Shown here: positions 1 through 5,670 of the stretch, one piece after another
Layout of the letters: each line of letters opens with the position of its first letter
Position numbering within the stretch: the stretch's first letter is position 1
NCBI RefSeq assembly: GCF_002835825.1
Contig: NZ_PIZH01000124.1
Location: forward strand, 1-5,670
Origin: Methanoregula sp.
Lineage (GTDB): Archaea; Halobacteriota; Methanomicrobia; Methanomicrobiales; Methanospirillaceae
Length of the DNA: 5,670 nt
Reading direction: 5' to 3'
The notes under the pieces: generated by a model
Database searches by the model: none
The model's input: the letters and a program-made list of their open reading frames with translations, nothing else
What the model was told of the DNA's origin: nothing
Translations under genes and position numbers: made by a program

Positions 1-1254
1 GAGCACCACATCGCCGTCCCTGAGCTGGCGTTCGACCGTGTAGCCGGGTTCGATCATGTCGGCAACCGTGTCGAGGTTGTCGGAGCCAAGACGGAGACGG
101 CGGTTGTCCGGACGGATGACGTAGTTTGCGCCGCAGGGGGCGTTGACATCCGGGCGGGGCGGGCCATTCCGGACAATCTGGCGGAGCTCCTCGATGTTAT
201 GGATGGTGACGCGGACCGGCACGGTCATCTCGTTTGCCACGGCACGGGGAACGCCGACCTGCGCTACCGAGAGGTTCGGGTCAGGTGAGATGACGGTACG
301 GCTCGAGAAGTTCACACGTTTACCCGAGAGCGAACCACGGAAACGCCCGTCCTTCCCCTTCAGGCGCTGCGAGAGGGTCTTTAAGGGCCGGCCGCTGCGG
401 TGTCGGGCCGGGGGACAGCCGGCTACTTCATTGTCGAGGTAGGTGGTCACGTGGTACTGCAGGAGTTCCCAGAGATCCTCGATGATCAGCTGGGGAGCGC
501 CTGCGTCCTGGTTCTCCTTGAACCGCTGGTTAATACGGATGATGTCCACGAGCTTGTGGGTAAGGTCGTCCTCGGACCGCTGGCCGTTCTCCAGGATAAT
601 GGAGGGACGCATCGTGACCGGCGGGACCGGGAGCACAGTGAGGATGGTCCATTCAGGGCGGGCAACGTCCGGGTTGATTCCGAGCGGGATCAGGTCCTCA
701 TTGGGGATCTTCTCAAGACGCGCGCGGATGTCAGCGGGGGTGAGCTTGTGCTCGACCTTCTTCCCTTCCTCGACCATGACCTCGGAGAAGGTCGTCGGTT
801 TCTCGAAGTTAATCTTGAGCTGCTGCTCGCCGCAGTGGGGGCAGACGCGCTCCTTCTTGACGTCCTTTTCTGAGAGAAGGTCCCCGGTCTGGTCATCTTC
901 TGTACCAACGACCTTCTCGACTTCCTCGGGGGAGAGGAGCACACGGCCGCAGGCACGGCAGGTGACACGCAGGAGTTTCCGGATCAGCCTCGTGTACCCG
1001 ACATGGATGACGGGCTTTGCAAGCTCGATGTGGCCGAAGTGGCCGGGGCACTCGCTTGCCTTCTGGTCGCAGGTCTTGCACCGGAGGCCCGGGTCGATGA
1101 CGCCGAGGTTCAAGTCCATGAGCCCCTGGGGGTAGGGGAACCCGTCGTCATCGTAGGTGTCAGCCCAGATGATCTTGCGGACACTCATCTCGCGGATCTC
1201 CTTGGGGGAGAGGAGGCCGAACTCGATCTGGCCGATTCGTTTTGGGGATGGCAT
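1..1254 (-). CDS. rpoA1: DNA-directed RNA polymerase subunit A' (N-terminal 418 residues, truncated by window edge)
   Basis: Largest-subunit N-terminal part of the archaeal RNA polymerase (RpoA', counterpart of the RPB1 N-terminal two thirds). It forms the clamp head and core, and in the full protein the active-site floor. The frame is open from the ATG at 1254 to base 1, 418 codons without a stop. Visible signatures are the clamp-head zinc site CKTC...CPGHFGH (Cys59, Cys62, Cys69, His72); a second zinc site, CRAC (Cys99, Cys102) and CPHC (Cys138, Cys141); and the clamp-core/switch-2 region at residues 298-328, including [20 protein letters not shown]. The NADFDGD magnesium loop should follow beyond the window; archaeal A' usually has roughly 870-900 residues, so about half is seen. 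The start lies 1 nt after the rpoB1 TAA, with only a weak GGTG ribosome-binding site overlapping the end of rpoB1, which suggests coupled translation. The sequence looks normal and intact as far as it goes. Confidence 0.97.
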   Translation of the reverse strand, partial: MPSPKRIGQIEFGLLSPKEIREMSVRKIIWADTYDDDGFPYPQGLMDLNLGVIDPGLRCKTCDQKASECPGHFGHIELAKPVIHVGYTRLIRKLLRVTCRACGRVLLSPEEVEKVVGTEDDQTGDLLSEKDVKKERVCPHCGEQQLKINFEKPTTFSEVMVEEGKKVEHKLTPADIRARLEKIPNEDLIPLGINPDVARPEWTILTVLPVPPVTMRPSIILENGQRSEDDLTHKLVDIIRINQRFKENQDAGAPQLIIEDLWELLQYHVTTYLDNEVAGCPPARHRSGRPLKTLSQRLKGKDGRFRGSLSGKRVNFSSRTVISPDPNLSVAQVGVPRAVANEMTVPVRVTIHNIEELRQIVRNGPPRPDVNAPCGANYVIRPDNRRLRLGSDNLDTVADMIEPGYTVERQLRDGDVVL

Positions 1255-1255
1255 G

Positions 1256-3076
1256 TTACACCACGTCCTGTAACTTCAGTCTGGGTGCTATACCCATGCT
1301 CTTCATCTCGTCAAGCAGGAGCTTGAACGCGTAACTCATCTCGACCGAGTAGATGTCGGTCTCGTTGCCGCAGGCAAGGCAGCGGGTCATGTTGCGCTTG
1401 CGGTCGAGCATCGCAACCATGCCACAGTGTGCGCAGACATATTCCTGCACCTTGTCTGACTCGTCGAGCAGGCGCTCCTTTAAGGCCATGGCGGCACCGT
1501 GGCCGATCATGACATCGCGTTCCATCTCACCGAACCGGAGACCACCTTCACGGGCGCGGCCTTCGGTCGGCTGGCGGGTTAAGACCTGCACCGGGCCGCG
1601 GGACCGTGCGTGCATCTTCGACGATACCATGTGGTAGAGTTTCTGGTAATAGATGACGCCGATGTAGATATCGGCCTTGAAGACCTTGCCGGTGATGCCG
1701 TCATACATGACCTCGCGGCCATTGTGGGAGAAACCAAGGTCCTTTAAGCTGGCGCGGATCTTTGCTTCGTTGTCGGCTTCTTCGCTGAAAGCAGTGGCAT
1801 TGATGCGCCGACCCTCCAGGGACCCGACTTTACCACCAATCATCTCCAGCATGTGCCCGACAGTCATCCGGCTCGGGATGGCGTGGGGGTTGATGACGAG
1901 GTCGGGGGAGAGGCCGCTCTCGGTGAAGGGCATGTTCTCCTGGGGGGTGATCAGGCCGACAACGCCCTTCTGCCCGTGGCGGGATGCGAACTTGTCACCA
2001 ACTTCCGGCACACGGAGGTCGCGGGTGCGCACTTTCACGAGCCGGGAACTGTTCTCGCCTTCGGTGATGATGACCGTGTCGACAATGCCATGCTCGTTGC
2101 TGCGCATCGTAACCGAGGTATCGCGACGCTTCTCGACTGCGATCAGCTCGCCGGAGGGTTCTTCGAGGAAACGGGGCGGGGAGGTCTTACCGATGAGTAC
2201 GTCCTTTTCCATGACAACGGTCTCGGGGTTGATGACACCGTCTTCGTCAAGGTTCTTGTAGGACTCGGCACCGTGGGCGCCGGCAACGTCCTCTTCGGGC
2301 ACCTCGATGCGGTCGATCTGGCCGCCGGGATACCTGCGCTCTTCACCCTCGTAGGTCCTGAAGAAGTGGGACCGTCCAAGGCCGCGCTCGATCGAGGCCT
2401 TGTTGAAGATGAGTGCATCTTCAATGTTGTACCCTTCGTAACTGAGGATCGCAACAACAAAGTTCTGGCCGGCCGGGCGGTCATCGGATCCGATCAGTTC
2501 GGAGGTCTGGGTGTGGGTGAGCGGTTTCTGGCAGTAGTGGAGCAGGTGGCCGCGGGTGTCCGGGCGGAGCTTCATGTTCGCAGCGCCAAAACCAAGCGCC
2601 TGCTTGACCATTCCTGCGCCCATCGTGACACGGGGACTTGCGTTGTGTTCCGGGAACGGGACGTGCGCCGCACCGATACCGAGGATCAGGGAGGGGTCGA
2701 TCTCCAGGTGGGTGTGCTCGGGCGTCGCGTTCTCGGGGTTCATTGCGATGAAGAGGTCTTCTTCCTCTTCTGCGTCAATGAACTCGATCATCCCGTGCTG
2801 GACGAAGAAGCCCATATCGATCTCCTTTTTTGCAAGGCGGGAAAGGTCTTCTTCGGTGATGAGCGGCTCGCCGTTCTTTAAGACAATCAGCGGGCGGCGG
2901 GCGCGGCCGCGGTCGGTCAGGATCACGACATCGCCATTGTACTCTTTGTGGGAGACATTGACTTCAGCCGAGAGCGCTCCCTGCCGGCGCATGTTCCGGA
3001 TATTTGCCACAAGTGCCTTCGGGTCATCGACAAGGCCGATGAGAGCACCGTCGGCGAATACGCGTGACTTCTTCAC
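1256..3076 (-). CDS. rpoB1: DNA-directed RNA polymerase subunit B' (C-terminal half of split subunit B)
   Basis: C-terminal half of the second-largest RNA polymerase subunit, equivalent to the RPB2 hybrid-binding, wall, anchor and clamp regions. It has 606 residues, the usual size for archaeal RpoB'. Landmarks are GYNIEDA at 215-221 (the acidic pair near the active site), [12 protein letters not shown] at 360-371 (basic residues facing the RNA-DNA hybrid), [20 protein letters not shown] at 501-520 (switch/anchor region), and a four-cysteine clamp zinc site at Cys548, Cys551, Cys566 and Cys569. The start is the GTG at 3076, the first base of the GTGA in which the rpoB2 stop codon lies. A GGTGAGG stretch 4 nt upstream (about 3081-3087) serves as ribosome-binding site, and the conserved N-terminus starts at once (KKSRVFADG), so the start is well supported. 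The TAA stop sits 1 nt before rpoA1. The long open frame on the opposite strand is a codon-bias shadow. Confidence 0.98.
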   Translation of the reverse strand: MKKSRVFADGALIGLVDDPKALVANIRNMRRQGALSAEVNVSHKEYNGDVVILTDRGRARRPLIVLKNGEPLITEEDLSRLAKKEIDMGFFVQHGMIEFIDAEEEEDLFIAMNPENATPEHTHLEIDPSLILGIGAAHVPFPEHNASPRVTMGAGMVKQALGFGAANMKLRPDTRGHLLHYCQKPLTHTQTSELIGSDDRPAGQNFVVAILSYEGYNIEDALIFNKASIERGLGRSHFFRTYEGEERRYPGGQIDRIEVPEEDVAGAHGAESYKNLDEDGVINPETVVMEKDVLIGKTSPPRFLEEPSGELIAVEKRRDTSVTMRSNEHGIVDTVIITEGENSSRLVKVRTRDLRVPEVGDKFASRHGQKGVVGLITPQENMPFTESGLSPDLVINPHAIPSRMTVGHMLEMIGGKVGSLEGRRINATAFSEEADNEAKIRASLKDLGFSHNGREVMYDGITGKVFKADIYIGVIYYQKLYHMVSSKMHARSRGPVQVLTRQPTEGRAREGGLRFGEMERDVMIGHGAAMALKERLLDESDKVQEYVCAHCGMVAMLDRKRNMTRCLACGNETDIYSVEMSYAFKLLLDEMKSMGIAPRLKLQDVV

Positions 3077-4647
3077 TGGACCTCACCCCGGATGTGTTCT
3101 ACGCCAAGGTTATGCAGGATGCGCATGATCTCTTCCTCGTCGGAAACACCCTTGCTGATCTCCACCATCTGGGCGAAGTTCTTGACAAGACCACAATTGG
3201 GTCCTTCAGGGGTCTCGCTCGGGCAGATCCGGCCCCACTGGGTCGGGTGCAGGTCACGGGCCTCGAAGTGGGGCTGGGACCGGGAGAGCGGGGAGATGAC
3301 ACGGCGAAGGTGCGAAAGCACGGCCATGTGGTCGACACGGTCAAGGAGCTGGGAGACACCGGTCCTCCCGCCCACCCAGTTGCCGGTGGCAAGCGGGTGG
3401 AGGAGGCGTTCGGTCAGCACATCGGCGCGGACGGCGGTTGCGATCGAGAGGTCGCGGTGGCGCATGCTGGCGCGCTCGAGCTGGTACTTGATATCCCTCG
3501 TCAGCCTGTTGAGCGAGATACGGAAAAGATCCTCCATCAGGTCACCGGCGAGTTTCAGCCGCTTGTTCGAGTAGTGGTCCTTGTCATCGATCCTGCGCTT
3601 GTTCAGCACCAAGTCGAAACAGGCCTCTGCCATGCGACCGAGGAAGTGTGCCTTCGCAAGACGGACCGAGAGAACTGCTTCCTGGTAGCCTTCGTCACCT
3701 TCCTTGAGGTTTGCCGGCATTGAGTAGTTGAGGTGCGGCAGGAGATAGTTGTCCAGGACGAACTCGGCGCGTTTGCGCTGGTAGTCCTTGGTCTGGTTCG
3801 GCGCAAGTTTCTTACCCACGTACATGACGCCGCCATCGACCGAGTCGCACTCGCTCTCTTCGAGGTTCTGCATCATGAACGTCAGGATGTCCTCGTCGCT
3901 TGAGACCGCATTCACGACTTCCTGGTCGTTGGTCATGCCCAGCGCCCGCATCAGGTCCACGAATTTTAAGTGGCCGGCAACGGACGGGAAAGAGACCTCG
4001 AGGAGGTTCTTCTTGTTCCGTTCAACAACGACAAGCGCGCGGTACCCGCGAAACTGGGAGAATACCTTGGCCACGTAGATGCGCTCATTGTAGCGCTCGG
4101 TGAACTCGGTCATGATCTTATTGGACGCAAGGTCCTCCAGGGTCATGAGAACACGCTCCGTGCCGTTCACGATGAAATAGCCGCCCGCGTCGAATGCATC
4201 CTCGCCATGGGAGACGCGCTGCGCGTCATCCATGCCATAAAGGTTGCAGGCAAGCGACCCGACCATGATCGGGAGTTGCCCGATGGTCGTGATAATAGGC
4301 TCCTGCCGGTCATCGCCGTGAACAAGCGTCAGGCCCAGCTGGATAGGGGCCGCGTACGTCAGGTTGCGGAGACGGGCCTCGCTCGGGTAGAGTTCTCCCT
4401 GTGAACCGTCTGCCTCGCGGACGAGCGGCTTTTTCACCTCGATGCTCCCGAGTTCAACCCAGACCGGGTCATTGTTCCTGCCCCGGTTCTCGATGTCGGT
4501 CTCGATGATCCGCTGCTCGTTTACCACTTTCTGGAGATTGTGTTTTAGGAAATAATTGAAGGAGTCAAGCTGGTGGCGCGCAACATGCTCCCGTGAAAAA
4601 TATGCCCTCGATAAAATACTTCTGTCAATCAGACTGACCAACCCCAA
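3073..4647 (-). CDS. rpoB2: DNA-directed RNA polymerase subunit B'' (N-terminal half of split subunit B)
   Basis: N-terminal half of the second-largest RNA polymerase subunit (RPB2 protrusion, lobe and fork regions). It has 524 residues, normal for archaeal RpoB''. Landmarks are [11 protein letters not shown] near residues 24-34, [13 protein letters not shown] at 155-167, [18 protein letters not shown] at 354-371, and the highly conserved [13 protein letters not shown] to [20 protein letters not shown] block at about 444-486, which borders the active centre. The chain ends soon after this block and continues as RpoB' from the overlapping GTG, the usual archaeal split point. The start must be non-AUG, because the first methionine is residue 128, far inside the conserved fold, and the rpoH stop codon (4653-4651) is in the same frame. 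Candidates are TTG at 4647 and TTG at 4641; GTGATC just upstream resembles part of the anti-Shine-Dalgarno complement and could serve either. The gap after rpoH is 3 or 9 nt. Confidence 0.97.
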   Translation of the reverse strand: MGLVSLIDRSILSRAYFSREHVARHQLDSFNYFLKHNLQKVVNEQRIIETDIENRGRNNDPVWVELGSIEVKKPLVREADGSQGELYPSEARLRNLTYAAPIQLGLTLVHGDDRQEPIITTIGQLPIMVGSLACNLYGMDDAQRVSHGEDAFDAGGYFIVNGTERVLMTLEDLASNKIMTEFTERYNERIYVAKVFSQFRGYRALVVVERNKKNLLEVSFPSVAGHLKFVDLMRALGMTNDQEVVNAVSSDEDILTFMMQNLEESECDSVDGGVMYVGKKLAPNQTKDYQRKRAEFVLDNYLLPHLNYSMPANLKEGDEGYQEAVLSVRLAKAHFLGRMAEACFDLVLNKRRIDDKDHYSNKRLKLAGDLMEDLFRISLNRLTRDIKYQLERASMRHRDLSIATAVRADVLTERLLHPLATGNWVGGRTGVSQLLDRVDHMAVLSHLRRVISPLSRSQPHFEARDLHPTQWGRICPSETPEGPNCGLVKNFAQMVEISKGVSDEEEIMRILHNLGVEHIRGEVQ

Positions 4648-4650
4648 AGA

Positions 4651-4902
4651 TCACTTTTTCGGTTTCCTGATCACGAGCCGGTACGCTTCGGCCCTGCCAG
4701 CCGTGTGGCTCGTCCGGATGATCCGTATCACATCATCAGCTTCGGCGCCGATCGTTTTGACTGCAGGATCGTCATGATAAATTTTCGGTAATTGTTCGGT
4801 TGTAATGTTGTAGCGGGTGAGAAGTTCAGAAACCTCATCCTCGCTCATGATTTGATGATCCGGCACCATCACGTGCTCTAACACATTCAGTTTGGTGCTC
4901 AA
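4651..4902 (-). CDS. rpoH: DNA-directed RNA polymerase subunit H (RPB5 C-terminal domain homologue)
   Basis: Small archaeal RNA polymerase subunit H, matching the C-terminal assembly domain of eukaryotic RPB5. It sits in the lower jaw against the largest subunit. It has 83 residues, close to the usual 75-85. Family landmarks are the N-terminal [11 protein letters not shown] stretch, [17 protein letters not shown] at about 30-46, and the C-terminal [14 protein letters not shown]...YRLVIRK block at about 52-81. The start is a TTG at 4902: an in-frame TGA lies just upstream (4917-4915), there is a strong GAGGGGG ribosome-binding site 7 nt away, and the conserved sequence begins only four residues later. 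It is the first gene of the rpo cluster, as is common in archaea, and is followed after 3 nt by rpoB2. It should not be confused with the bacterial heat-shock sigma factor that shares the symbol rpoH. Confidence 0.96.
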   Translation of the reverse strand: MSTKLNVLEHVMVPDHQIMSEDEVSELLTRYNITTEQLPKIYHDDPAVKTIGAEADDVIRIIRTSHTAGRAEAYRLVIRKPKK

Positions 4903-4903
4903 T

Positions 4904-4943
4904 GAAAAACCCCCTCACAGATGAACAAATTTCCTCTCAGATG
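4904..4943 (-). repeat. Imperfect 20-nt tandem repeat in the rpoH leader
   Basis: Two adjacent 20-nt units (4924-4943 and 4904-4923) agree at 14 of 20 positions by eye. Both start with CATCTG and share GAGG at the same offset; on the minus strand they read CATCTGAGAGGAAATTTGTT and CATCTGTGAGGGGGTTTTTC. The second unit contains the rpoH ribosome-binding site. The first contains a similar purine-rich AGAGG. It could be a remnant duplication, a protein-binding site or chance. Confidence 0.4.
4910..4916 (-). promoter_or_regulatory. Ribosome-binding site of rpoH
   Basis: On the minus strand GAGGGGG precedes the TTG start of rpoH with a 7-nt spacer (TTTTTCA). It decides the start, because no ATG is available at the conserved N-terminus and an in-frame stop lies just upstream. 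It also lies inside the downstream copy of the 20-nt imperfect repeat. Confidence 0.75.
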
Positions 4944-4952
4944 CATCACCGC

Positions 4953-4975
4953 AAAAATCCCACGATTGCTCGTGG
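4953..4975 (-). terminator. Hairpin plus T-run downstream of tRNA-Lys (putative terminator or 3' trailer structure)
   Basis: Three nucleotides after the tRNA discriminator base, the minus strand carries a perfect 6-bp stem CCACGA/TCGTGG closed by a GCAA (GNRA-type) tetraloop. After GGA it is followed by five T residues (4957-4953). This is the form of an intrinsic terminator. In archaea the T-run is the active element and the hairpin is not required, and a five-T run is short, so partial read-through into rpoH is quite possible. It may instead protect or help process the tRNA 3' end. Confidence 0.5.
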
Positions 4976-4978
4976 CAA

Positions 4979-5052
4979 CGGGCCCGGAGGGATTTGAACC
5001 CCCGACCACCTGGTTAAAAGCCAGGCGCTCTACCGAACTGAGCTACGAACCC
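4979..5052 (-). tRNA. tRNA-Lys (anticodon UUU)
   Basis: A complete 74-nt cloverleaf can be folded. The acceptor stem GGGTTCG/CGGGCCC has seven pairs, including two G-U. It is followed by TA at positions 8-9, D arm GCTC/GAGC with a 9-nt loop, anticodon stem CCTGG/CCAGG around the loop CTTTTAA, a 5-nt variable region, T arm GGGGG/CCCTC around TTCAAAT, and discriminator G. The anticodon TTT (5018-5016) reads AAA and AAG lysine codons. No intron is present, and CCA is not encoded (GTT follows the acceptor stem), so CCA must be added after transcription. The gene lies between the response-regulator gene and rpoH on the same strand. Confidence 0.97.
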
Positions 5053-5074
5053 CGGAATTTATAAAGTTGTAAAG

Positions 5075-5104
5075 CATTATAACAACGCCAGAAAACTATT
5101 TAAA
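5075..5104 (-). promoter_or_regulatory. Putative archaeal promoter of tRNA-Lys (box A candidates)
   Basis: The 90-bp gap upstream of the tRNA is A/T-rich compared with the coding DNA. On the minus strand TTTAAATA (5104-5097) is an excellent match to the archaeal box A consensus and has an A-rich stretch just upstream that could act as BRE. About 26 bp downstream a TG at 5076-5075 would start transcription, giving a leader of about 23 nt for RNase P to remove. A weaker box, TTATAATG (5082-5075), is correctly spaced to start almost exactly at the mature 5' end. Which one is used cannot be decided from sequence alone. Confidence 0.55.
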
Positions 5105-5115
5105 GATTCTTACCG

Positions 5116-5137
5116 ATCCAGCTTCCGGCCGCTGGAT
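5116..5137 (-). terminator. Hairpin after the response-regulator gene (putative terminator)
   Basis: Five nucleotides past the TGA stop of the response-regulator gene is a perfect 7-bp inverted repeat, ATCCAGC/GCTGGAT, with an 8-nt loop GGCCGGAA. Further along the minus strand come short T-rich stretches (TCTTT, then GTTTTC) rather than a solid T-run. It probably marks the 3' end of that transcript, but the T signal is weak and overlaps the tRNA promoter region. Confidence 0.4.
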
Positions 5138-5142
5138 GGCGC

Positions 5143-5670
5143 TCATGCTCCTGTGCTGAACTTTCCGCTGAGTTCGCTGAGCCTTTTCTCGTCGGCAAGG
5201 ATCTTTGCCTCAAGCCTGCTGATCGCAGCAAGATCGTCTGCAGGGACTTCTCTGCCGGGAAGATGCGTGCCGCTGGATTTTTTGAGAACAACAAGAAGAT
5301 TTTTATCTACCTCGATGCTCTTTCTGAGGGCTGAATATTCACTGACAAGGGAGGGATCGACGCCCTTGACCTTTGCCTGCATTGCCTCGGTCTTTACCGC
5401 CTCGCGGCGCGCAAATATCCGGTTGATGGATTCCAGCAGAAGGGAGGGATTGACCGGTTTCGAGACAAAATCCTCGATATTCATACGGTGTGCATCTGCT
5501 TCTTCCGGGGTGATCTTCTTTGCCGAGAACATGAGGACGGGCAGGTCGGACAGTGACGGATCACCCTTGATCCTGCCAAGGGTTTCCCAGCCATCCATCG
5601 GTTCCATCATGATATCCAGGAGGATGAGGTCCGGACGCAGGGTCGACAGGGTAGCGAGCGCTTCCTCCCC
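5143..5670 (-). CDS. Response regulator receiver-domain protein with helical C-terminal extension (N-terminus beyond window)
   Basis: Three-prime part of a two-component response regulator; 175 residues are visible and the frame stays open to the window edge. Phosphoacceptor Asp is visible residue 19 in LILLDIMMEPMDGWE, the conserved Ser/Thr is Ser49 in VLMFSAKK, and the conserved Lys is Lys71 in FVSKPV. The spacings of 30 and 52 residues equal those of CheY (Asp57, Thr87, Lys109), so about 38 residues, including the acidic metal-binding pair, are missing upstream. A methionine at 5610 would give a start inside the receiver fold, after the phosphoacceptor, and is not the real start. After the receiver fold (about residue 88) come some 85 residues with no recognised output domain, rich in Ala, Leu, Lys and Glu, ending in a probable amphipathic helix (LAAISRLEAKILADEKRLSE). 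No DNA-binding or kinase domain is seen. The partner kinase and target are unknown. Confidence 0.92.
   Translation of the reverse strand, partial: GEEALATLSTLRPDLILLDIMMEPMDGWETLGRIKGDPSLSDLPVLMFSAKKITPEEADAHRMNIEDFVSKPVNPSLLLESINRIFARREAVKTEAMQAKVKGVDPSLVSEYSALRKSIEVDKNLLVVLKKSSGTHLPGREVPADDLAAISRLEAKILADEKRLSELSGKFSTGA

Noticed and set aside
443..1135. A 230-codon open frame on the plus strand, antisense to rpoA1
   Set aside because: It lies wholly within the well-conserved rpoA1 coding region. Its translation has no recognisable motif and a skewed Ser/Arg-rich composition typical of shadow frames.
1..1254. rpoA1 possibly broken or frameshifted
   Set aside because: Codon-by-codon translation of the whole minus-strand segment from 1254 to 1 stays open, with both zinc sites and the switch region intact. 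It is truncated only by the window edge.
1853..2881. A 342-codon open frame on the plus strand, antisense to rpoB1
   Set aside because: Its codons are exactly register-matched to rpoB1 codons on the other strand, so plus-strand stops would need TTA, CTA or TCA codons in rpoB1, which this GC-rich gene rarely uses. The product is not a recognisable protein and the rpoB1 match is unambiguous.
3099..3392. Minus-strand frames of about 77-113 codons inside rpoB2 and rpoB1 (for example 3099-3392, 2143-2484, 3603-3836)
   Set aside because: They are alternate-frame readings within conserved polymerase genes, rich in Ser, Arg, Thr and Pro, with no motif or ribosome-binding site of note.
4979..5052. 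tRNA-Lys as an integration (att) site for a mobile element
   Set aside because: I saw no second copy of the tRNA 3' end in the window, no integrase gene, and flanks that are ordinary chromosomal genes.
5143..5610. A complete 155-residue protein starting at the ATG at 5610
   Set aside because: The same frame continues upstream to the window edge and encodes the end of the receiver domain's earlier part, including the phosphoacceptor Asp at 5616-5614. A start at 5610 would remove the phosphorylation site.
1..5670. CRISPR array, insertion sequence or other mobile-element signal
   Set aside because: No regularly spaced repeats, terminal inverted repeats with a transposase, or foreign-looking genes are visible. 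Coding composition is even across the window.

Overview
All genes in this window lie on the minus strand. They form the start of an archaeal RNA polymerase operon, preceded by a tRNA-Lys gene and the 3' part of a response-regulator gene. In transcription order, from high to low coordinates, the layout is: a receiver-domain protein whose N-terminus lies beyond the window; an A/T-rich gap with a hairpin and TATA-like boxes; tRNA-Lys(UUU); a short leader with a hairpin plus T-run; then rpoH, rpoB'' (rpoB2), rpoB' (rpoB1) and the first 418 codons of rpoA' (rpoA1), which runs off the window at position 1.

The organism is an archaeon. The large subunit B is split into B'' and B', the A' N-terminus carries the archaeal/eukaryotic two-zinc-site signature, and subunit H corresponds to the C-terminal half of eukaryotic RPB5. 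A split B is typical of methanogenic Euryarchaeota and haloarchaea. The protein sequences and codon choice resemble my recollection of Methanomicrobiales (Methanoregula-like methanogens). That narrower placement is inference, not a database result.

The rpo genes are packed tightly. rpoH and rpoB2 are 3 nt apart, rpoB2 and rpoB1 share a 4-nt GTGA overlap, and rpoB1 and rpoA1 are separated by 1 nt. This implies one transcript and translational coupling. Three successive genes begin with non-AUG codons (TTG, TTG, GTG). Together the products supply most of the polymerase core: H in the lower jaw; B'' and B' in the lobe, protrusion, fork, hybrid-binding and wall modules; and the clamp-core half of A'. 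The catalytic NADFDGD loop of A' lies beyond the window edge.

This is mainly an ordinary, conserved housekeeping locus, and no new defence, mobile or biosynthetic system is visible. The points worth a second look are in the roughly 240 bp of non-coding DNA. They are a 15-codon leader reading frame whose stop overlaps the rpoH start in the same 4-nt style as rpoB2/rpoB1, an imperfect 20-nt tandem repeat holding the rpoH ribosome-binding site, a GNRA-capped hairpin just after the tRNA, and the lack of a clear TATA box for the rpo operon itself. No stretch without a gene exceeds 300 bases.
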